From: Mycobacteroides abscessus ATCC 19977
GTDB lineage: Bacteria > Actinomycetota > Actinomycetes > Mycobacteriales > Mycobacteriaceae
Direction: 5' to 3'
Length of the DNA: 64,000 nt
NCBI RefSeq assembly: GCF_000069185.1
Contig: NC_010397.1
Location: 682,001 to 746,000, forward strand
Below the pieces are notes generated by a model. It did not search any database. It was not told the origin of the DNA and worked only from the letters and a program-made list of their open reading frames with translations. Position 1 is the stretch's first letter. Each line of letters begins with the position of its first letter. Positions 1-9,316 of this stretch are shown here, piece after piece. The translations under genes and the position numbers were made by a program.

Positions 1-1438
1 CGGCCTTCTGCGCGTCGTTCATGCGCTTGAGGAAGCGCAGGGAGAAGTTGTAGAAGGCCATATTGCGCAGATGCGCACCGGCGTCGGAGAAGCCCAGCTG
101 GAAGTTGGGATCCTTGGCCATCTCGTCGAGCACCTTCGGGCGGTGGTTGCCGACGGTCGTCGTCCAGCGAACGTTCTTCTCGCCGTTGTCGACCAGTACG
201 TCCAGGAACGCATCGAGCGGGGCGATGCCGCGCTCGTCGCCGATCTGTCCGAACGTCTTGCCGACCAGCGAGGCATCGGGGCATTCGACGATCACGGCAT
301 CGTGGAAGTCCTTGTGCCACAAGCCCGGCTTGTGTTTCTTGATGGCGAACTCACGCCGGAACTTGCGGCGGTACTCTTTGTCGGCCATCAGCTTGTTGCG
401 ATCCAGTTGCTCGCGAATGTGTAATGCCGCGGTGCCGGCGCCGAACTCCTCGAACACCGGCAGATCGATGCCATCGGAATACAGCGTGAACGGCAACGGC
501 ATGTGCTGGAATTTGACGTTGGACTTGAAGACCTTGTTGCCGATCCGGGCGGCGGCGCTGAAGAACACGTTCGCGCCCTTGATGCTCTTGGAGTCGGCCG
601 CGACCAGCAGACTGACGGGAACAGCCTTGCGGCGCTTGAAGAATCGGGTTCCTGTGGACAGGAAGAACAGCACCGCGGTGAGCGGGTTGTTGATATTGGG
701 GGCGCTCTGCAGAATGCGGTCACGCTTGCGCAACACGTTGATGAGGCGCCAGCGCTCGTGCCACCACGCGTAGGTCGATGGCAGGGCGCGGGAGCGGTAG
801 CGGTCGCCGTCGAGCTTGTCGATCGGGGCGTCCATGCCGGACATGCCGAGCATGCCCGCGTCGAGTGCCTTGTCGAGCATGTCGGCCATGCGGTCGAGTT
901 CCTTGCGGGTGGGGAAGGACCAGTTGTTGGTGGCACGGCCCAGCCCCATGACGGCAGTGCGCAGATCCGAATGCCCAAGGAAGGACGTCACATTGGGGCC
1001 GAGGGGGAGTGCATCGATCTTCTTGACGTAGCTCTCCGGATCGGTCCAGTCCTGGAACTCGTTGAGCGCGCCGATGACATGTTTACGCGGCACCGCCTCC
1101 ACACGGCTGAACAGGTCGGCGGCGTCCTCGGGCTTGGCGTAGACGGTCGACATGGAACAGCAGCCCAGCACGATGGTCGTGACACCGTGGCGCACCGACT
1201 CGTCGAGTCCGGGGTTGAGCAGCACCTCGGCGTCATAGTGGGTGTGAATATCGACGAAGCCGGGCAGCACCCATTTGCCGCCTGCGTCGATCACCTCGGG
1301 GCAATCGGTCTCGTCGAGCGCAGTGGTGGAGACGGTAGCGACCCGCCCTTCTTTGATGCCGAGGTTGGCCTTACGGGGCTCGGAATCGGTGCCGTCGAAC
1401 CAGAGGCCGTCGCGAATGATGAGGTCGTAAACGCTCAT
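1..1438 (-). CDS. D-aminoacylase/N-acyl-D-amino-acid deacylase-type amidohydrolase (C-terminus cut by window edge)
   Basis: The frame reads from an ATG at 1438 down through position 1 without a stop, giving at least 479 residues, so the 3' end lies outside the window. It has the amidohydrolase fold signature: a strand-loop ending in the metal ligands HxH at about residues 65 and 67 (DIHTHYD), followed by a VRHGVTT segment and LGCCS. The D-aminoacylase family hydrolyses N-acyl-D-amino acids or related cyclic amides in the cytoplasm; the real substrate cannot be read here. A TAGACT -10 lies about 35 nt upstream. It is divergent from a TetR gene, which probably controls it. M. tuberculosis Rv2913c with its TetR neighbour Rv2912c is the parallel I recall. 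Confidence 0.85.
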   Translation of the reverse strand, partial: MSVYDLIIRDGLWFDGTDSEPRKANLGIKEGRVATVSTTALDETDCPEVIDAGGKWVLPGFVDIHTHYDAEVLLNPGLDESVRHGVTTIVLGCCSMSTVYAKPEDAADLFSRVEAVPRKHVIGALNEFQDWTDPESYVKKIDALPLGPNVTSFLGHSDLRTAVMGLGRATNNWSFPTRKELDRMADMLDKALDAGMLGMSGMDAPIDKLDGDRYRSRALPSTYAWWHERWRLINVLRKRDRILQSAPNINNPLTAVLFFLSTGTRFFKRRKAVPVSLLVAADSKSIKGANVFFSAAARIGNKVFKSNVKFQHMPLPFTLYSDGIDLPVFEEFGAGTAALHIREQLDRNKLMADKEYRRKFRREFAIKKHKPGLWHKDFHDAVIVECPDASLVGKTFGQIGDERGIAPLDAFLDVLVDNGEKNVRWTTTVGNHRPKVLDEMAKDPNFQLGFSDAGAHLRNMAFYNFSLRFLKRMNDAQKA

Positions 1439-1536
1439 GGGGGCTGCCCTTCGTTGGGTGATGAGCCCAGTCTAGAAAAGATGGCAACCGATCACAATCC
1501 TTAGTGACATGGTCCAACGTGATCTACGGTGACCTT

Positions 1537-2133
1537 GTGAGCCCCACCCAGGCCGAGCGCCGCGAGTCGACCATTGCCAGGCTGCTCGACTCCGGTATCG
1601 ACACCATCGCCGAACTGGGGTATTCACGCGCCTCGGTGCAGCGCATCGCCAAACGAGCCGGGTTGTCCTACGGGGCGTTATTCCGGCACTTCCCGACAGT
1701 TGGCGATTTCATGGCAGAAGTGGCGCGCGAGACGCTGCGCCGTCAGCTGGCGACCGTGCGGGCGCAGTTCGACCGGGCCGGGGACCGGCTGGCGGAATTC
1801 GAGGACGTGATGGCCGTGATGCGCTCACTCAAAGAAGAGCCCATCAACGCCGTGCTCTATGAGCTCATGGTGGCCGCGCGCACCGATGAGCAGCTGCGCG
1901 AGACGCTGCAGGTCGCGGTGGCCGAGTACGGCGCGCAGATGGTCGAGCTCGCGCGGTCGGTGCCGGGGACGGACCGATTGTCCGAGTCCGAGCTCATCAC
2001 GCTGGTCTTCATGATCACCGACATGTTCGACGGCGAGGCGTTGGTGCAGACGTTGCGCCCATATCCGGAGCTGGTCGCCGGACGTGACGAGTTACTGGCC
2101 AAGTTGCTGCGAGGGTACCGCCCGGATGCCTAG
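1537..2133 (+). CDS. TetR-family transcriptional regulator
   Basis: This 198-residue protein has an N-terminal helix-turn-helix ([21 protein letters not shown], about residues 33-53) typical of TetR, then an all-helical ligand domain with no recognisable effector signature. The frame is open to a GTG at 1504, but GTG 1537 is preferred: a TACGGT -10 box at 1525-1530 lies exactly 6 nt before it, which fits a leaderless mRNA. It is divergent from the amidohydrolase at 1-1438 and is likely its repressor. purD follows after 44 nt but has its own promoter. Confidence 0.88.
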   Translation: MSPTQAERRESTIARLLDSGIDTIAELGYSRASVQRIAKRAGLSYGALFRHFPTVGDFMAEVARETLRRQLATVRAQFDRAGDRLAEFEDVMAVMRSLKEEPINAVLYELMVAARTDEQLRETLQVAVAEYGAQMVELARSVPGTDRLSESELITLVFMITDMFDGEALVQTLRPYPELVAGRDELLAKLLRGYRPDA

Positions 2134-2164
2134 CCTGCCCCGTGGCCGGGGTGGCCCCGACCGC

Positions 2165-2170
2165 TAGGGT
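2165..2170 (+). promoter_or_regulatory. -10 box of leaderless purD promoter
   Basis: TAGGGT matches the mycobacterial TANNNT -10 and is followed by 7 nt before the purD ATG at 2178, so transcription should start at or beside the start codon. Confidence 0.6.
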
Positions 2171-2177
2171 CTGGTGC

Positions 2178-3446
2178 ATGGAGTCCTTGCGTGTCCTCAT
2201 TATTGGATCCGGTGGCCGTGAACACGCTTTGGCGATCGCCCTGAAGCGAGACCCACGCGTGGACTACCTGGCGATAGCGCCGGGCAATGCGGGAACCGCC
2301 GCCGTGGCCGAGCAGCATGCCGTCGATATTGGCTCCGGTGCCGAGGTTGCCGCCTTGGCCACCACCCTCAACATCGACCTGGTGGTCATCGGCCCCGAGG
2401 TGCCGTTGGTGCTGGGTGTCGCCGACGCCGTGCGGGCCGCGGGCATCGCCTGCTTCGGTCCCTCGGCCGCCGCCGCGCGCATCGAAGGCTCCAAGGCATT
2501 CGCCAAAGACGTGATGACCGCCGCGGGGGTGCGCACCGCGCGCAGCGAAATCGTGGACAACCCAGCGCATCTGGATGCGGCCCTGGACCGGTTCGCCAGC
2601 GAGCCGGCCTGGGTGGTCAAGGACGACGGACTGGCCGCGGGCAAGGGCGTGGTGGTCACCGATGACCGCGCGGCCGCGCGCGCCCACGCCGCGAGCCTGC
2701 TCGACGACGGGCATCCCGTGCTGCTGGAGTCCTTCCTCGACGGGCCCGAGGTCTCCCTCCTGTGCATCGTCGACGGCGAGACGGTGGTGCCGCTGCTGCC
2801 GGCCCAGGATCACAAGCGGGTGGGCGACGGAGACACCGGCCCCAACACCGGAGGTATGGGTGCCTACACCCCGCTGCCGTGGCTGCCTGCTGAGACCGTC
2901 TCCGAGATCGTCGACACCATTGTCAAACCCGTTGCCGCCGAGCTGGTCAAGCGGGACAGTACTTTTACCGGCGTGCTCTACGCGGGTCTGGCGATCACCT
3001 CGAACGGCCCCTCCGTCGTCGAGTTCAACTGCCGCTTCGGTGATCCCGAGACGCAGGCGGTACTTGCGCTGCTCGAGTCGCCGCTGGGGCAACTGCTCAA
3101 CGCCGCCGCGATCGGGAATCTCCAGAATTTCGGCCCGCTGCGCTGGCGGGACGGCAGCGCGGTGACAGTGGTGTTGGCCGCGGAAAACTACCCGTTGCGC
3201 CCGCGCACCGGCGACGTGATCACCGGCGCTGAGGCAGAGGGTGTGCTGCATGCCGGTACGGCCCGACGTGAGGATGGCGCCGTGGTGTCGTCCGGTGGAC
3301 GCGTGTTGTCGGTGGTGGGCACCGGTACCGATCTGCAGGCCGCGCGCGCCGATGCTTATGCGAAGATCGAGGCGATTCGCCTGCCGGGCAGCCACTTCCG
3401 CAGCGACATCGGGTTGGCCGCTGCCGAAGGGCGCATCAGCATCTAG
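2178..3446 (+). CDS. purD: Phosphoribosylamine-glycine ligase (GAR synthetase)
   Basis: PurD joins phosphoribosylamine and glycine with ATP to give GAR, step 2 of purine synthesis, in the cytoplasm. The 422 residues match the family length. Seen: the N-terminal GSGGREHA motif (residues 10-17), ATP-grasp segments including a [15 protein letters not shown] loop near residue 150, and the family signature RFGDPETQ near residue 285. The ATG at 2178 is chosen over an upstream in-frame start at 2142 because the -10 box TAGGGT sits 7 nt before it and the homologous N-terminus begins here. It lies alone between a TetR gene and convergent esterase genes. Confidence 0.97.
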   Translation: MESLRVLIIGSGGREHALAIALKRDPRVDYLAIAPGNAGTAAVAEQHAVDIGSGAEVAALATTLNIDLVVIGPEVPLVLGVADAVRAAGIACFGPSAAAARIEGSKAFAKDVMTAAGVRTARSEIVDNPAHLDAALDRFASEPAWVVKDDGLAAGKGVVVTDDRAAARAHAASLLDDGHPVLLESFLDGPEVSLLCIVDGETVVPLLPAQDHKRVGDGDTGPNTGGMGAYTPLPWLPAETVSEIVDTIVKPVAAELVKRDSTFTGVLYAGLAITSNGPSVVEFNCRFGDPETQAVLALLESPLGQLLNAAAIGNLQNFGPLRWRDGSAVTVVLAAENYPLRPRTGDVITGAEAEGVLHAGTARREDGAVVSSGGRVLSVVGTGTDLQAARADAYAKIEAIRLPGSHFRSDIGLAAAEGRISI

Positions 3447-3465
3447 GGGTATCTAGGGGTACGGT

Positions 3466-4266
3466 CTAGCCAGCCAGGATCGGTGCGATCCAGCCCAGTG
3501 CCTGCGGCACTTGGGACAGCCAATATCCGCCCTCGTGCGCGCCCGGACCGAATTCTCCGGCGGGAGGTGCGGGCAGCTGCTCGGCGAAAGTCTTGCTGGC
3601 GGCGTAGAACCGGTCATCGAATCCGGCCGAGACCCACAGTGGTATGCCGTTGAGCTGTGGCAGGCCGAACACGGTGTTCTCGGCCCAGTTTTCTTCGTCG
3701 TCAAAGGCATCGGCGGTCGCCTCGGGATATGTCATCCAGATCGACGGGCTTACCGCGGCAATAGCGGCGGTCCTCGGACCGCCCAGCCGGGCACCGTTGA
3801 GCAGCGCTCCGTATCCACCGGCGGACCAGCCCATGAAGGCCACCCGAGACACGTCAAGCCCCTCTTGGTCGGCCAGCATGGGGATGAACTCGTCGATGAT
3901 CATCGCGCCGGGGTCATCACCGTTGGTATGGGGATGCCAATAGCTGTTGCCGCCGTCTATCGCGGCGACCGCGAACGGCGGTGCGCCCGCCGCGACCAGA
4001 TCGCCGAGCATCCGCTCGTAACCCCAGTAGATAGTGCGATCGGCATTCTCGTCGCGGCCGTGCAGCATGATCACCGGCCGCACCGGCCAGTCGACTCCCG
4101 GCGGCCTGGCTATCTTCCACCCGGTCGGAATACCTCCGCGGGCTTCGGAGATGAAGGACCCGCTGGTGACCTCGACAGCGGCCCGCGCGGGTGCCGCGAG
4201 CGCCGGAAGAAGCGTGGCACCAGCACCGAGCGCGGCGCCCAGCTGCAGCAGGCGACGACGGCTCAT
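3466..4266 (-). CDS. Tat-exported alpha/beta-hydrolase esterase (copy 1)
   Basis: The 266-residue protein opens with a twin-arginine signal (SRRRLLQLG, hydrophobic run, then APARAA), so it is likely exported folded. The body is a putative-esterase alpha/beta hydrolase: nucleophile elbow GWSAGGYG with Ser148, an HGRDEN oxyanion segment, and a C-terminal GAHEGGYW motif supplying the histidine. The ATG at 4266 is chosen because the Tat signal starts there; the frame opens further upstream. It is followed on the same strand by convergent purD and preceded by a paralogue at 4328-5134. M. tuberculosis Rv0774c is the positional counterpart I recall. The substrate is unknown. Confidence 0.88.
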   Translation of the reverse strand: MSRRRLLQLGAALGAGATLLPALAAPARAAVEVTSGSFISEARGGIPTGWKIARPPGVDWPVRPVIMLHGRDENADRTIYWGYERMLGDLVAAGAPPFAVAAIDGGNSYWHPHTNGDDPGAMIIDEFIPMLADQEGLDVSRVAFMGWSAGGYGALLNGARLGGPRTAAIAAVSPSIWMTYPEATADAFDDEENWAENTVFGLPQLNGIPLWVSAGFDDRFYAASKTFAEQLPAPPAGEFGPGAHEGGYWLSQVPQALGWIAPILAG

Positions 4267-4327
4267 TTCGGTCACCCGCTCGATAATGCCAGCGGATGGC
4301 AAAGCCGTCGAGGCTTAATCAGCCGCG

Positions 4328-5134
4328 CTAGGCGGTGAGCAGCGGCGCCATCCAGGCCATTTCCGCGCCGATCTGCGAGCTCCAGAAGGCGCCATCGTGA
4401 CCGCCGGGGCTGAACCCGCCTGCCGGAGGTGTCGGAAGCTGAGCAATGAACTGCTTGGTGGCGCTGTAGAACGGATCGCTGTCGCCGCAGTCGATGCGCA
4501 GGGGGATCGAGTTCAGCGCGGCCAATCCCCAGACCGAGTTGGCGGCGTAGTCCTCGGCACCGTCGAAGGCGCCCGGCGCCGCCGCGCCCGAGGACGTCCA
4601 CAGCGCAGGACTGACGGCGGTGATGGCGGCGGTGCGGCCCGCTCCCAGGCGTGAACCCAGCAGCATGGCGCCGTATCCCCCCATGGACCAGCCGAGGAAC
4701 GCCACACGCGAGGTGTCCAGACCCTGTTCTGCCAACAGCGGGATGAATTCATTGAGCACCATGGCACCGGAATCTTCGCCCGACGCCCGCTTGTGCCAAT
4801 AGCCACCGCCACCGTCGACACTCGCGAGCGCGAACGGCTTGGCGCCCGCGGCCACCGCCTGCGCCAGCATGTTCTCTACGCCGCCTTCCATGACGCCGGC
4901 GGCGGTTTGGCCCTTACCGTGCAGTGCGATGATGGGCCGGATCGGCCCGGTGACCCCGGGTGGCCGGGCGATACGCCATTCGGTGCGGACTCCGCCGCGG
5001 GCGGCGGAAACAAACGAGCCGGCCGCGATGGCGCCGTCGGCGCCGGCGGGGAAGGCCCCTGCTCCGAGCAACGCGGCGCCGGCACCGGTGGCCGCACCCA
5101 GCTTGAGTAGTGAGCGTCGGGACAGATCACGCAT
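4328..5134 (-). CDS. Tat-exported alpha/beta-hydrolase esterase (copy 2)
   Basis: A 268-residue paralogue of the gene just downstream: Tat signal LSRRSLLKLG, hydrophobic stretch ending near GADGA, nucleophile motif GWSMGGYG with Ser150, ALHGKGQ oxyanion loop and a C-terminal GGHDGAFW histidine segment. The two share architecture throughout (ITAVSPALW versus IAAVSPSIW), so they arose by tandem duplication. ATGs at 5146 and 5143 are also in frame; 5134 places the RR motif at the usual distance. The 61-nt gap to copy 1 suggests a two-gene operon. It is divergent from the aminotransferase, 10 nt away. Confidence 0.87.
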   Translation of the reverse strand: MRDLSRRSLLKLGAATGAGAALLGAGAFPAGADGAIAAGSFVSAARGGVRTEWRIARPPGVTGPIRPIIALHGKGQTAAGVMEGGVENMLAQAVAAGAKPFALASVDGGGGYWHKRASGEDSGAMVLNEFIPLLAEQGLDTSRVAFLGWSMGGYGAMLLGSRLGAGRTAAITAVSPALWTSSGAAAPGAFDGAEDYAANSVWGLAALNSIPLRIDCGDSDPFYSATKQFIAQLPTPPAGGFSPGGHDGAFWSSQIGAEMAWMAPLLTA

Positions 5135-5144
5135 GCCGACCATC

Positions 5145-6347
5145 ATGCCGGTTCTGTCCGATACCGTCGCAGCCGTGGTAGACCTCTCGCGGCGCTCGGA
5201 CGTTCCGCCGTTCTATGTCATGGACGTGCTGGCGGCGGCGGCCACGCGTCAGCGCACGCACGGCGACATGATCTCCCTGGCAGCCGGGCAGCCGTCGACG
5301 GGTGCGCCCGCGGTGGTCCTCGACGCGGTGCGGGAGGCGCTCGGTACCCAGGTGCTCGGGTATACCGAAACGTTGGGTCTGCCGGAGCTGCGCAGCGCGA
5401 TCGCCGCGTATCACCGCGAACGTTCCGATATTGCTGTCACCGCCGACGACGTCGTGGTCACCACGGGGTCCTCGGGAGGATTCACGCTGTTATTTCTCGC
5501 CGCCTTCGACGTGGGGGACACCGTCGTGATGACTCGGCCAGGGTACCCGGCATATCGCAATTGCCTTGCCGCGCTGGGCTGTCGAGTTGTGGAATTGGAT
5601 TGCGGCCCCGAGACGCGATATCAGCCGACGGTGGCCATGCTGGAGGCTCTCGCGCAGGCTGACGGCCGCGTACCCGCGGGCCTCATCGTCGCCAGCCCGG
5701 CCAACCCGACCGGCACTATCATCGATGCGGGCAAGCTGGAGGCGATCGCGCTGTGGTGTGAGGCCAACGGCACTCTGCTGATCTCCGACGAGATTTATCA
5801 CGGGCTTTCCTATGGCGACCAAAAGACTTCCAGTGCATGGGAATTCAGCCGTGAATCGGTCGTGATGGGCTCGGTGTCCAAGTACTTCTCGATGACGGGC
5901 TGGCGCCTGGGCTGGATGCTAGTGCCGCGCCGGTTTCTGCGTGCCGTGGACCGGCTGTCCTCCAACTTCACGATCTGCCCGCCGGCCGTCTCCCAATATG
6001 GAGCGCTCGCGGCCTTCAGTCCCGAGGCTCGTGACGAGCTCGACGGGCACGTACGCCGTTACGCGGCCAACAGGACATTGCTCATCGACGGCCTTGCCGC
6101 CATGGGAATTACCAAGATCGCGCCACCCGACGGTGCGTTCTATGCGTACGCCGATATCGAGCATCTGACCGATAATGCCGAACAGTGGTGTGCGGACTTG
6201 TTGGCGCGCACGGGGGTAGCGGTCGCGCCCGGTATCGACTTCGACACTGTGCGCGGCCACCGGACCGTGCGGCTGAGCTTCGCGGGTGGTTCGGACGAGA
6301 TTGCACAGGCATTGGCGAGAATGCGGCCCGCGCTCGGCCGGGGCTGA
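5145..6347 (+). CDS. PLP-dependent class I/II aminotransferase
   Basis: The 400-residue protein has the class I/II aminotransferase pattern: a SPANPTGT motif near residue 188, SDEIYHGL near 212, and the PLP-binding lysine at Lys246 within SVSKYFSMTGWRLGW. Such enzymes move amino groups between an amino acid and a 2-oxo acid in the cytoplasm; the substrate cannot be predicted. The start at ATG 5145 overlaps the upstream region of the divergent esterase; GTG 5175 is an alternative that removes only ten residues. The TetR-type gene downstream (6418) may regulate it. Confidence 0.9.
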   Translation: MPVLSDTVAAVVDLSRRSDVPPFYVMDVLAAAATRQRTHGDMISLAAGQPSTGAPAVVLDAVREALGTQVLGYTETLGLPELRSAIAAYHRERSDIAVTADDVVVTTGSSGGFTLLFLAAFDVGDTVVMTRPGYPAYRNCLAALGCRVVELDCGPETRYQPTVAMLEALAQADGRVPAGLIVASPANPTGTIIDAGKLEAIALWCEANGTLLISDEIYHGLSYGDQKTSSAWEFSRESVVMGSVSKYFSMTGWRLGWMLVPRRFLRAVDRLSSNFTICPPAVSQYGALAAFSPEARDELDGHVRRYAANRTLLIDGLAAMGITKIAPPDGAFYAYADIEHLTDNAEQWCADLLARTGVAVAPGIDFDTVRGHRTVRLSFAGGSDEIAQALARMRPALGRG

Positions 6348-6417
6348 TATCAACCGCTTGCACGAGATAGCGCAAAACGCCCGTGGGGATGCTTCGCTGC
6401 TGGCAGCATGACATGGC

Positions 6418-7125
6418 GTGACAGTCAGGCAGCACGCGGAGGTGTTCCCCGACGGGAATGCCGCGCACCGTCCGCAAGCCACCCCCAAGGGTGAGCGGCG
6501 GCGGCGCGCGTTGATAAGTGCCGCAGCTGATCTATTGCGAGACAACGGTATTGATGCGGTGCGGCACCGCGCAGTGGCGCAACGAGCCGGTTTGCCGTTG
6601 GCCTCCACCACGTACTATTTCTCCTCGCTGGAGGATCTCATCGCCCGGGCCGTCGAACATGCGGGAACCCACGAGCTGGAACAGATTCAGGAACGCCTGT
6701 CGCTGGTTCAATACCGGCGCCGTGGCGCTGCCGCCACCGCCGAGGCCGTGGTGGAGCTGTTGTTCGGCACACCGGGTTTTGGTGGTGGGGAGCAGTTGGT
6801 ATCGCGATACGAGCGTGAACTGGCGTGCAGTCGCCATCCCGAACTGCGTGAGGTGCAGCAGCGGCTGCGGGAGCAGCGCGACGACGCCGTGGCCCAAGTG
6901 GTGCGCAGGTCCGGCCGGTCGATAGACAACGACCATGTAGCGGTGCTGATTTCGACTGTCGACGGGGCAATGGTCGGTGCTCTTACCGAGGCCGCGGCCA
7001 GCCCGACCGCCACGGCTACCGCGATGCTGGTGGACGTCATAGATGTACTAGCTCCGCTGGAAGCAGAACAGCTGGCTGAATCGGTTCCGGCCGATGAGCA
7101 TCGTGGGCGAAGAGCATGGATCTAG
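6418..7125 (+). CDS. TetR-family transcriptional regulator
   Basis: 235 residues with a TetR helix-turn-helix (HRAVAQRAGLPLASTTYYF, near residues 47-66) after a basic KGERRRRALISAA helix. The ligand domain is not assigned. The GTG at 6418 is used; GTG 6442 is possible. It lies between the aminotransferase and purB, in the position of M. tuberculosis Rv0775. An 11-bp palindrome, TGCTGGCAGCA, just upstream of the start is a possible autoregulatory site. Confidence 0.88.
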   Translation: MTVRQHAEVFPDGNAAHRPQATPKGERRRRALISAAADLLRDNGIDAVRHRAVAQRAGLPLASTTYYFSSLEDLIARAVEHAGTHELEQIQERLSLVQYRRRGAAATAEAVVELLFGTPGFGGGEQLVSRYERELACSRHPELREVQQRLREQRDDAVAQVVRRSGRSIDNDHVAVLISTVDGAMVGALTEAAASPTATATAMLVDVIDVLAPLEAEQLAESVPADEHRGRRAWI

Positions 7126-7131
7126 TCCCCA

Positions 7132-7137
7132 TAGACT
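7132..7137 (+). promoter_or_regulatory. -10 box of leaderless purB promoter
   Basis: TAGACT is followed by 6 nt and then the purB GTG at 7144, fitting a leaderless transcript. Confidence 0.6.
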
Positions 7138-7143
7138 CTGGTT

Positions 7144-8562
7144 GTGCAAATCCCTAACGTTCTGGCCTCCCGGTACGCAAGCGACGCGATGACTGCGCTG
7201 TGGTCGCCCCAATCAAAGGTGGTGCTGGAGCGCCAGTTGTGGATCGCGGTGCTGCGTGCACAACGCGATCTGGGCATCGAGGTTCCCGACGGTGTCATCG
7301 AGGACTACGAGCGTGTGGTCGAGAACGTGGACCTTGACTCGATCTCGGCACGTGAGCGCGTCACCCGCCACGATGTGAAGGCCCGTATCGAGGAGTTCAA
7401 CGCGCTCGCCGGACACGAGCACATCCATAAGGGCATGACGAGCCGCGATCTCACCGAGAACGTGGAGCAACTGCAGATTCGCCGCTCGCTGGAGTACGTG
7501 CATGCCCATGGCGTCGCGGTGGTGGCGCGGCTCGCGCGTCACGCCGTCGAGTACCGGGACGTGGTGATGGCCGGGCGCAGCCACAATGTCGCCGCGCAGG
7601 CAACCACGTTGGGTAAGCGGTTCGCATCGGCCGCCGACGAGACTCTGCTCGCGCTGACCCGGTTGCGGGAGCTTCTCGACCGGTATCCGCTGCGGGGGAT
7701 CAAGGGGCCGATGGGCACCGGGCAGGACATGCTGGACCTGTTCAACGGAGACGTGGTCAAGCTGGCCGAGCTGGAGGAGCGTGTTGCGGGCTTCCTCGGC
7801 TTTTCCACGACCCTGACGAGCGTGGGCCAGGTATACCCGCGCTCGCTGGACCACGATGTGGTGTCGGCGTTGGTGCAACTCGGCGCCGGTCCGTCGTCGC
7901 TGGCGCACACCATCCGCCTGATGGCCGGACACGAGCTGGTCACCGAGGGCTTTGCGCCAGGACAGGTGGGCAGTTCGGCGATGCCGCACAAGATGAACAC
8001 CCGCAGCTGTGAACGCGTCAACGGCCTGCAGGTGATTTTGCGCGGCTACGGCTCGATGGCGGCGGAACTTGCTGGGGCGCAATGGAATGAAGGCGATGTG
8101 TTCTGCTCGGTGGTGCGCCGTGTCGCGCTGCCCGACGCGTTCTTCGCGATCGACGGGATGATCGAGACCTTCTTGACGGTGCTCGATGAGTTCGGTGCGT
8201 ATCCGGCGGTGATCGACCGTGAGCTGCGCCGCTACCTGCCGTTCCTGGCGACCACCAAGGTGCTCATGGCGGCGGTCCGGGCCGGAGTCGGCCGCGAGGA
8301 GGCCCACGAGGTGATCAAGGAACACGCGGTCGCGACGGCACTGGCGATGCGTGAAAAGGGTGCCGAACCAAACCTTTTGGGTCTGCTGGCGGAGGATGCG
8401 CGACTGCCGCTGGACGCCGATGCACTGGAGGCGGCGCTGGCCGACCGCGCCTCGTTCACCGGTGCCGCCGCCGATCAAGTCGACCGGGTGGTTGCCGAGG
8501 TCGAGGCGCTGGCGGCCGAGTATCCCGATGCCGCGGTGTACAGCCCGGGCGCCATTCTGTAG
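7144..8562 (+). CDS. purB: Adenylosuccinate lyase
   Basis: PurB cleaves SAICAR to AICAR and adenylosuccinate to AMP, releasing fumarate, so it serves both IMP and AMP synthesis. The 472 residues equal the mycobacterial family length. Seen: the fumarase/aspartase superfamily signature SSAMPHKMN at residues 277-285, with the catalytic serine in its flexible loop, plus the conserved GMTSRDLTEN near residue 98 and AGRSHN near 142. The GTG start is set by the leaderless promoter 6 nt upstream. It is convergent with the membrane-protein gene at 8675. Confidence 0.97.
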   Translation: MQIPNVLASRYASDAMTALWSPQSKVVLERQLWIAVLRAQRDLGIEVPDGVIEDYERVVENVDLDSISARERVTRHDVKARIEEFNALAGHEHIHKGMTSRDLTENVEQLQIRRSLEYVHAHGVAVVARLARHAVEYRDVVMAGRSHNVAAQATTLGKRFASAADETLLALTRLRELLDRYPLRGIKGPMGTGQDMLDLFNGDVVKLAELEERVAGFLGFSTTLTSVGQVYPRSLDHDVVSALVQLGAGPSSLAHTIRLMAGHELVTEGFAPGQVGSSAMPHKMNTRSCERVNGLQVILRGYGSMAAELAGAQWNEGDVFCSVVRRVALPDAFFAIDGMIETFLTVLDEFGAYPAVIDRELRRYLPFLATTKVLMAAVRAGVGREEAHEVIKEHAVATALAMREKGAEPNLLGLLAEDARLPLDADALEAALADRASFTGAAADQVDRVVAEVEALAAEYPDAAVYSPGAIL

Positions 8563-8578
8563 CTCACGCCCTCCCGAG

Positions 8579-8644
8579 GCGCCGACACGCCGTCTTCTGT
8601 TGCGAACCTGTGGCGTGTTGCCGCACAGTACGGCGTGTCGGCGC
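8579..8644. repeat. Long-arm palindromic element 1 (15-bp perfect arms)
   Basis: Arms 8579-8593 and 8630-8644 are perfect inverted repeats around a 36-nt loop. It lies between convergent purB and the membrane-protein gene. Its loop (CTTCTGTTGCGAAC) and right flank (GAAGGGGA) resemble element 2 at 19339-19402. It may act as a bidirectional terminator or be a small dispersed repeat. Confidence 0.7.
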
Positions 8645-8679
8645 GAAGGGGAGCGTTAGGCGCGAAGGGGAGCGTTAGG
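8642..8679. repeat. Exact 19-bp tandem duplication
   Basis: Two identical 19-bp copies (8642-8660 and 8661-8679) begin inside the right arm of palindrome 1. The second copy carries the TAA stop of the gene at 8675-9298. This looks like a recent slippage event. Confidence 0.85.
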
Positions 8680-9298
8680 TACGCCACTGCTTGGGCACGC
8701 CGATCCCCGCCGCCTTCAACTCGACGGCAGCCAAGCCGCGCATCGCGGTGGCGTCCTGGGCCCGCCACGCGGATACCGGATCGGCGGTGATCACCGCCAG
8801 CTTCTTGAGCGGACGGTTGGCCAGCGCCCGCAGGGCCAGTAGTTGTTCACCGGCAGGAGTCGCCGCAAGCTGCACCGCGATCAGCTTGCGGCGGAAAAAC
8901 CTGATGCGCAGAAAGATCCACGGACCGGCGAAGGCCAGGATGGGCGGTGCGGCGACGGCGATCGCCAGAACGACGGCCAGCCAGCTGGCGGTGGTGTCCA
9001 GATTGTGGCCGGCGCCTGCCAAATCCGCGGCCGCCTCACTGGCCGCGCGCAGCGGAGCGCCCACCTTGTCGCCGACCAACGGGATTCTGTGGGCACTGTC
9101 ACCGGCGGAGTTCAGGTTGTCGGAGATGCCGTCGGCGCCGTTCTTCACCTGACGGCCCACCTCGGCGATCGTCGCTACCGCGGCGTGCACAGCAAGCCCG
9201 ACGAACACCCAGATCGTGGTCCAGGTCGCGACCGCTATATCGCTGAACAGCTGGGCGAGCAACCGTCCCGGTCGGGTCGAGTAGGGCAGGAATCGCAT
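8675..9298 (-). CDS. Mycobacterial integral membrane protein of unknown function
   Basis: 207 residues. One membrane segment near residues 18-40 (ATWTTIWVFVGLAVHAAVA) is followed by a polar stretch that may lie outside, then a second strong segment near residues 117-140 (SWLAVVLAIAVAAPPILAF) and a basic cytoplasmic tail. There is no enzyme motif. It sits between purB and purC, the place of M. tuberculosis Rv0779c as I recall it. The ATG at 9298 leaves 18 nt to the divergent purC start. Its stop lies in a tandem duplication. Confidence 0.8.
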   Translation of the reverse strand: MRFLPYSTRPGRLLAQLFSDIAVATWTTIWVFVGLAVHAAVATIAEVGRQVKNGADGISDNLNSAGDSAHRIPLVGDKVGAPLRAASEAAADLAGAGHNLDTTASWLAVVLAIAVAAPPILAFAGPWIFLRIRFFRRKLIAVQLAATPAGEQLLALRALANRPLKKLAVITADPVSAWRAQDATAMRGLAAVELKAAGIGVPKQWRT

Positions 9299-9304
9299 GA
9301 ATCG

Positions 9305-9310
9305 TAGGAT
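9305..9310 (+). promoter_or_regulatory. -10 box of leaderless purC promoter
   Basis: TAGGAT is followed by 6 nt and then the purC ATG at 9317. It sits in the 18-nt gap to the divergent membrane-protein gene, so any -35 would be inside that gene. Confidence 0.6.
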
Positions 9311-9316
9311 GGCACG

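Noticed and set aside
2130..3395. 421-codon minus-strand ORF opposite purD
   Set aside because: Shadow of the GC-rich purD frame; His/Gly/Arg-rich composition and no domain.
7213..8478. 421-codon minus-strand ORF opposite purB
   Set aside because: It lies wholly antisense to a well-supported purB, has no promoter or ribosome site and shows no recognisable domain.
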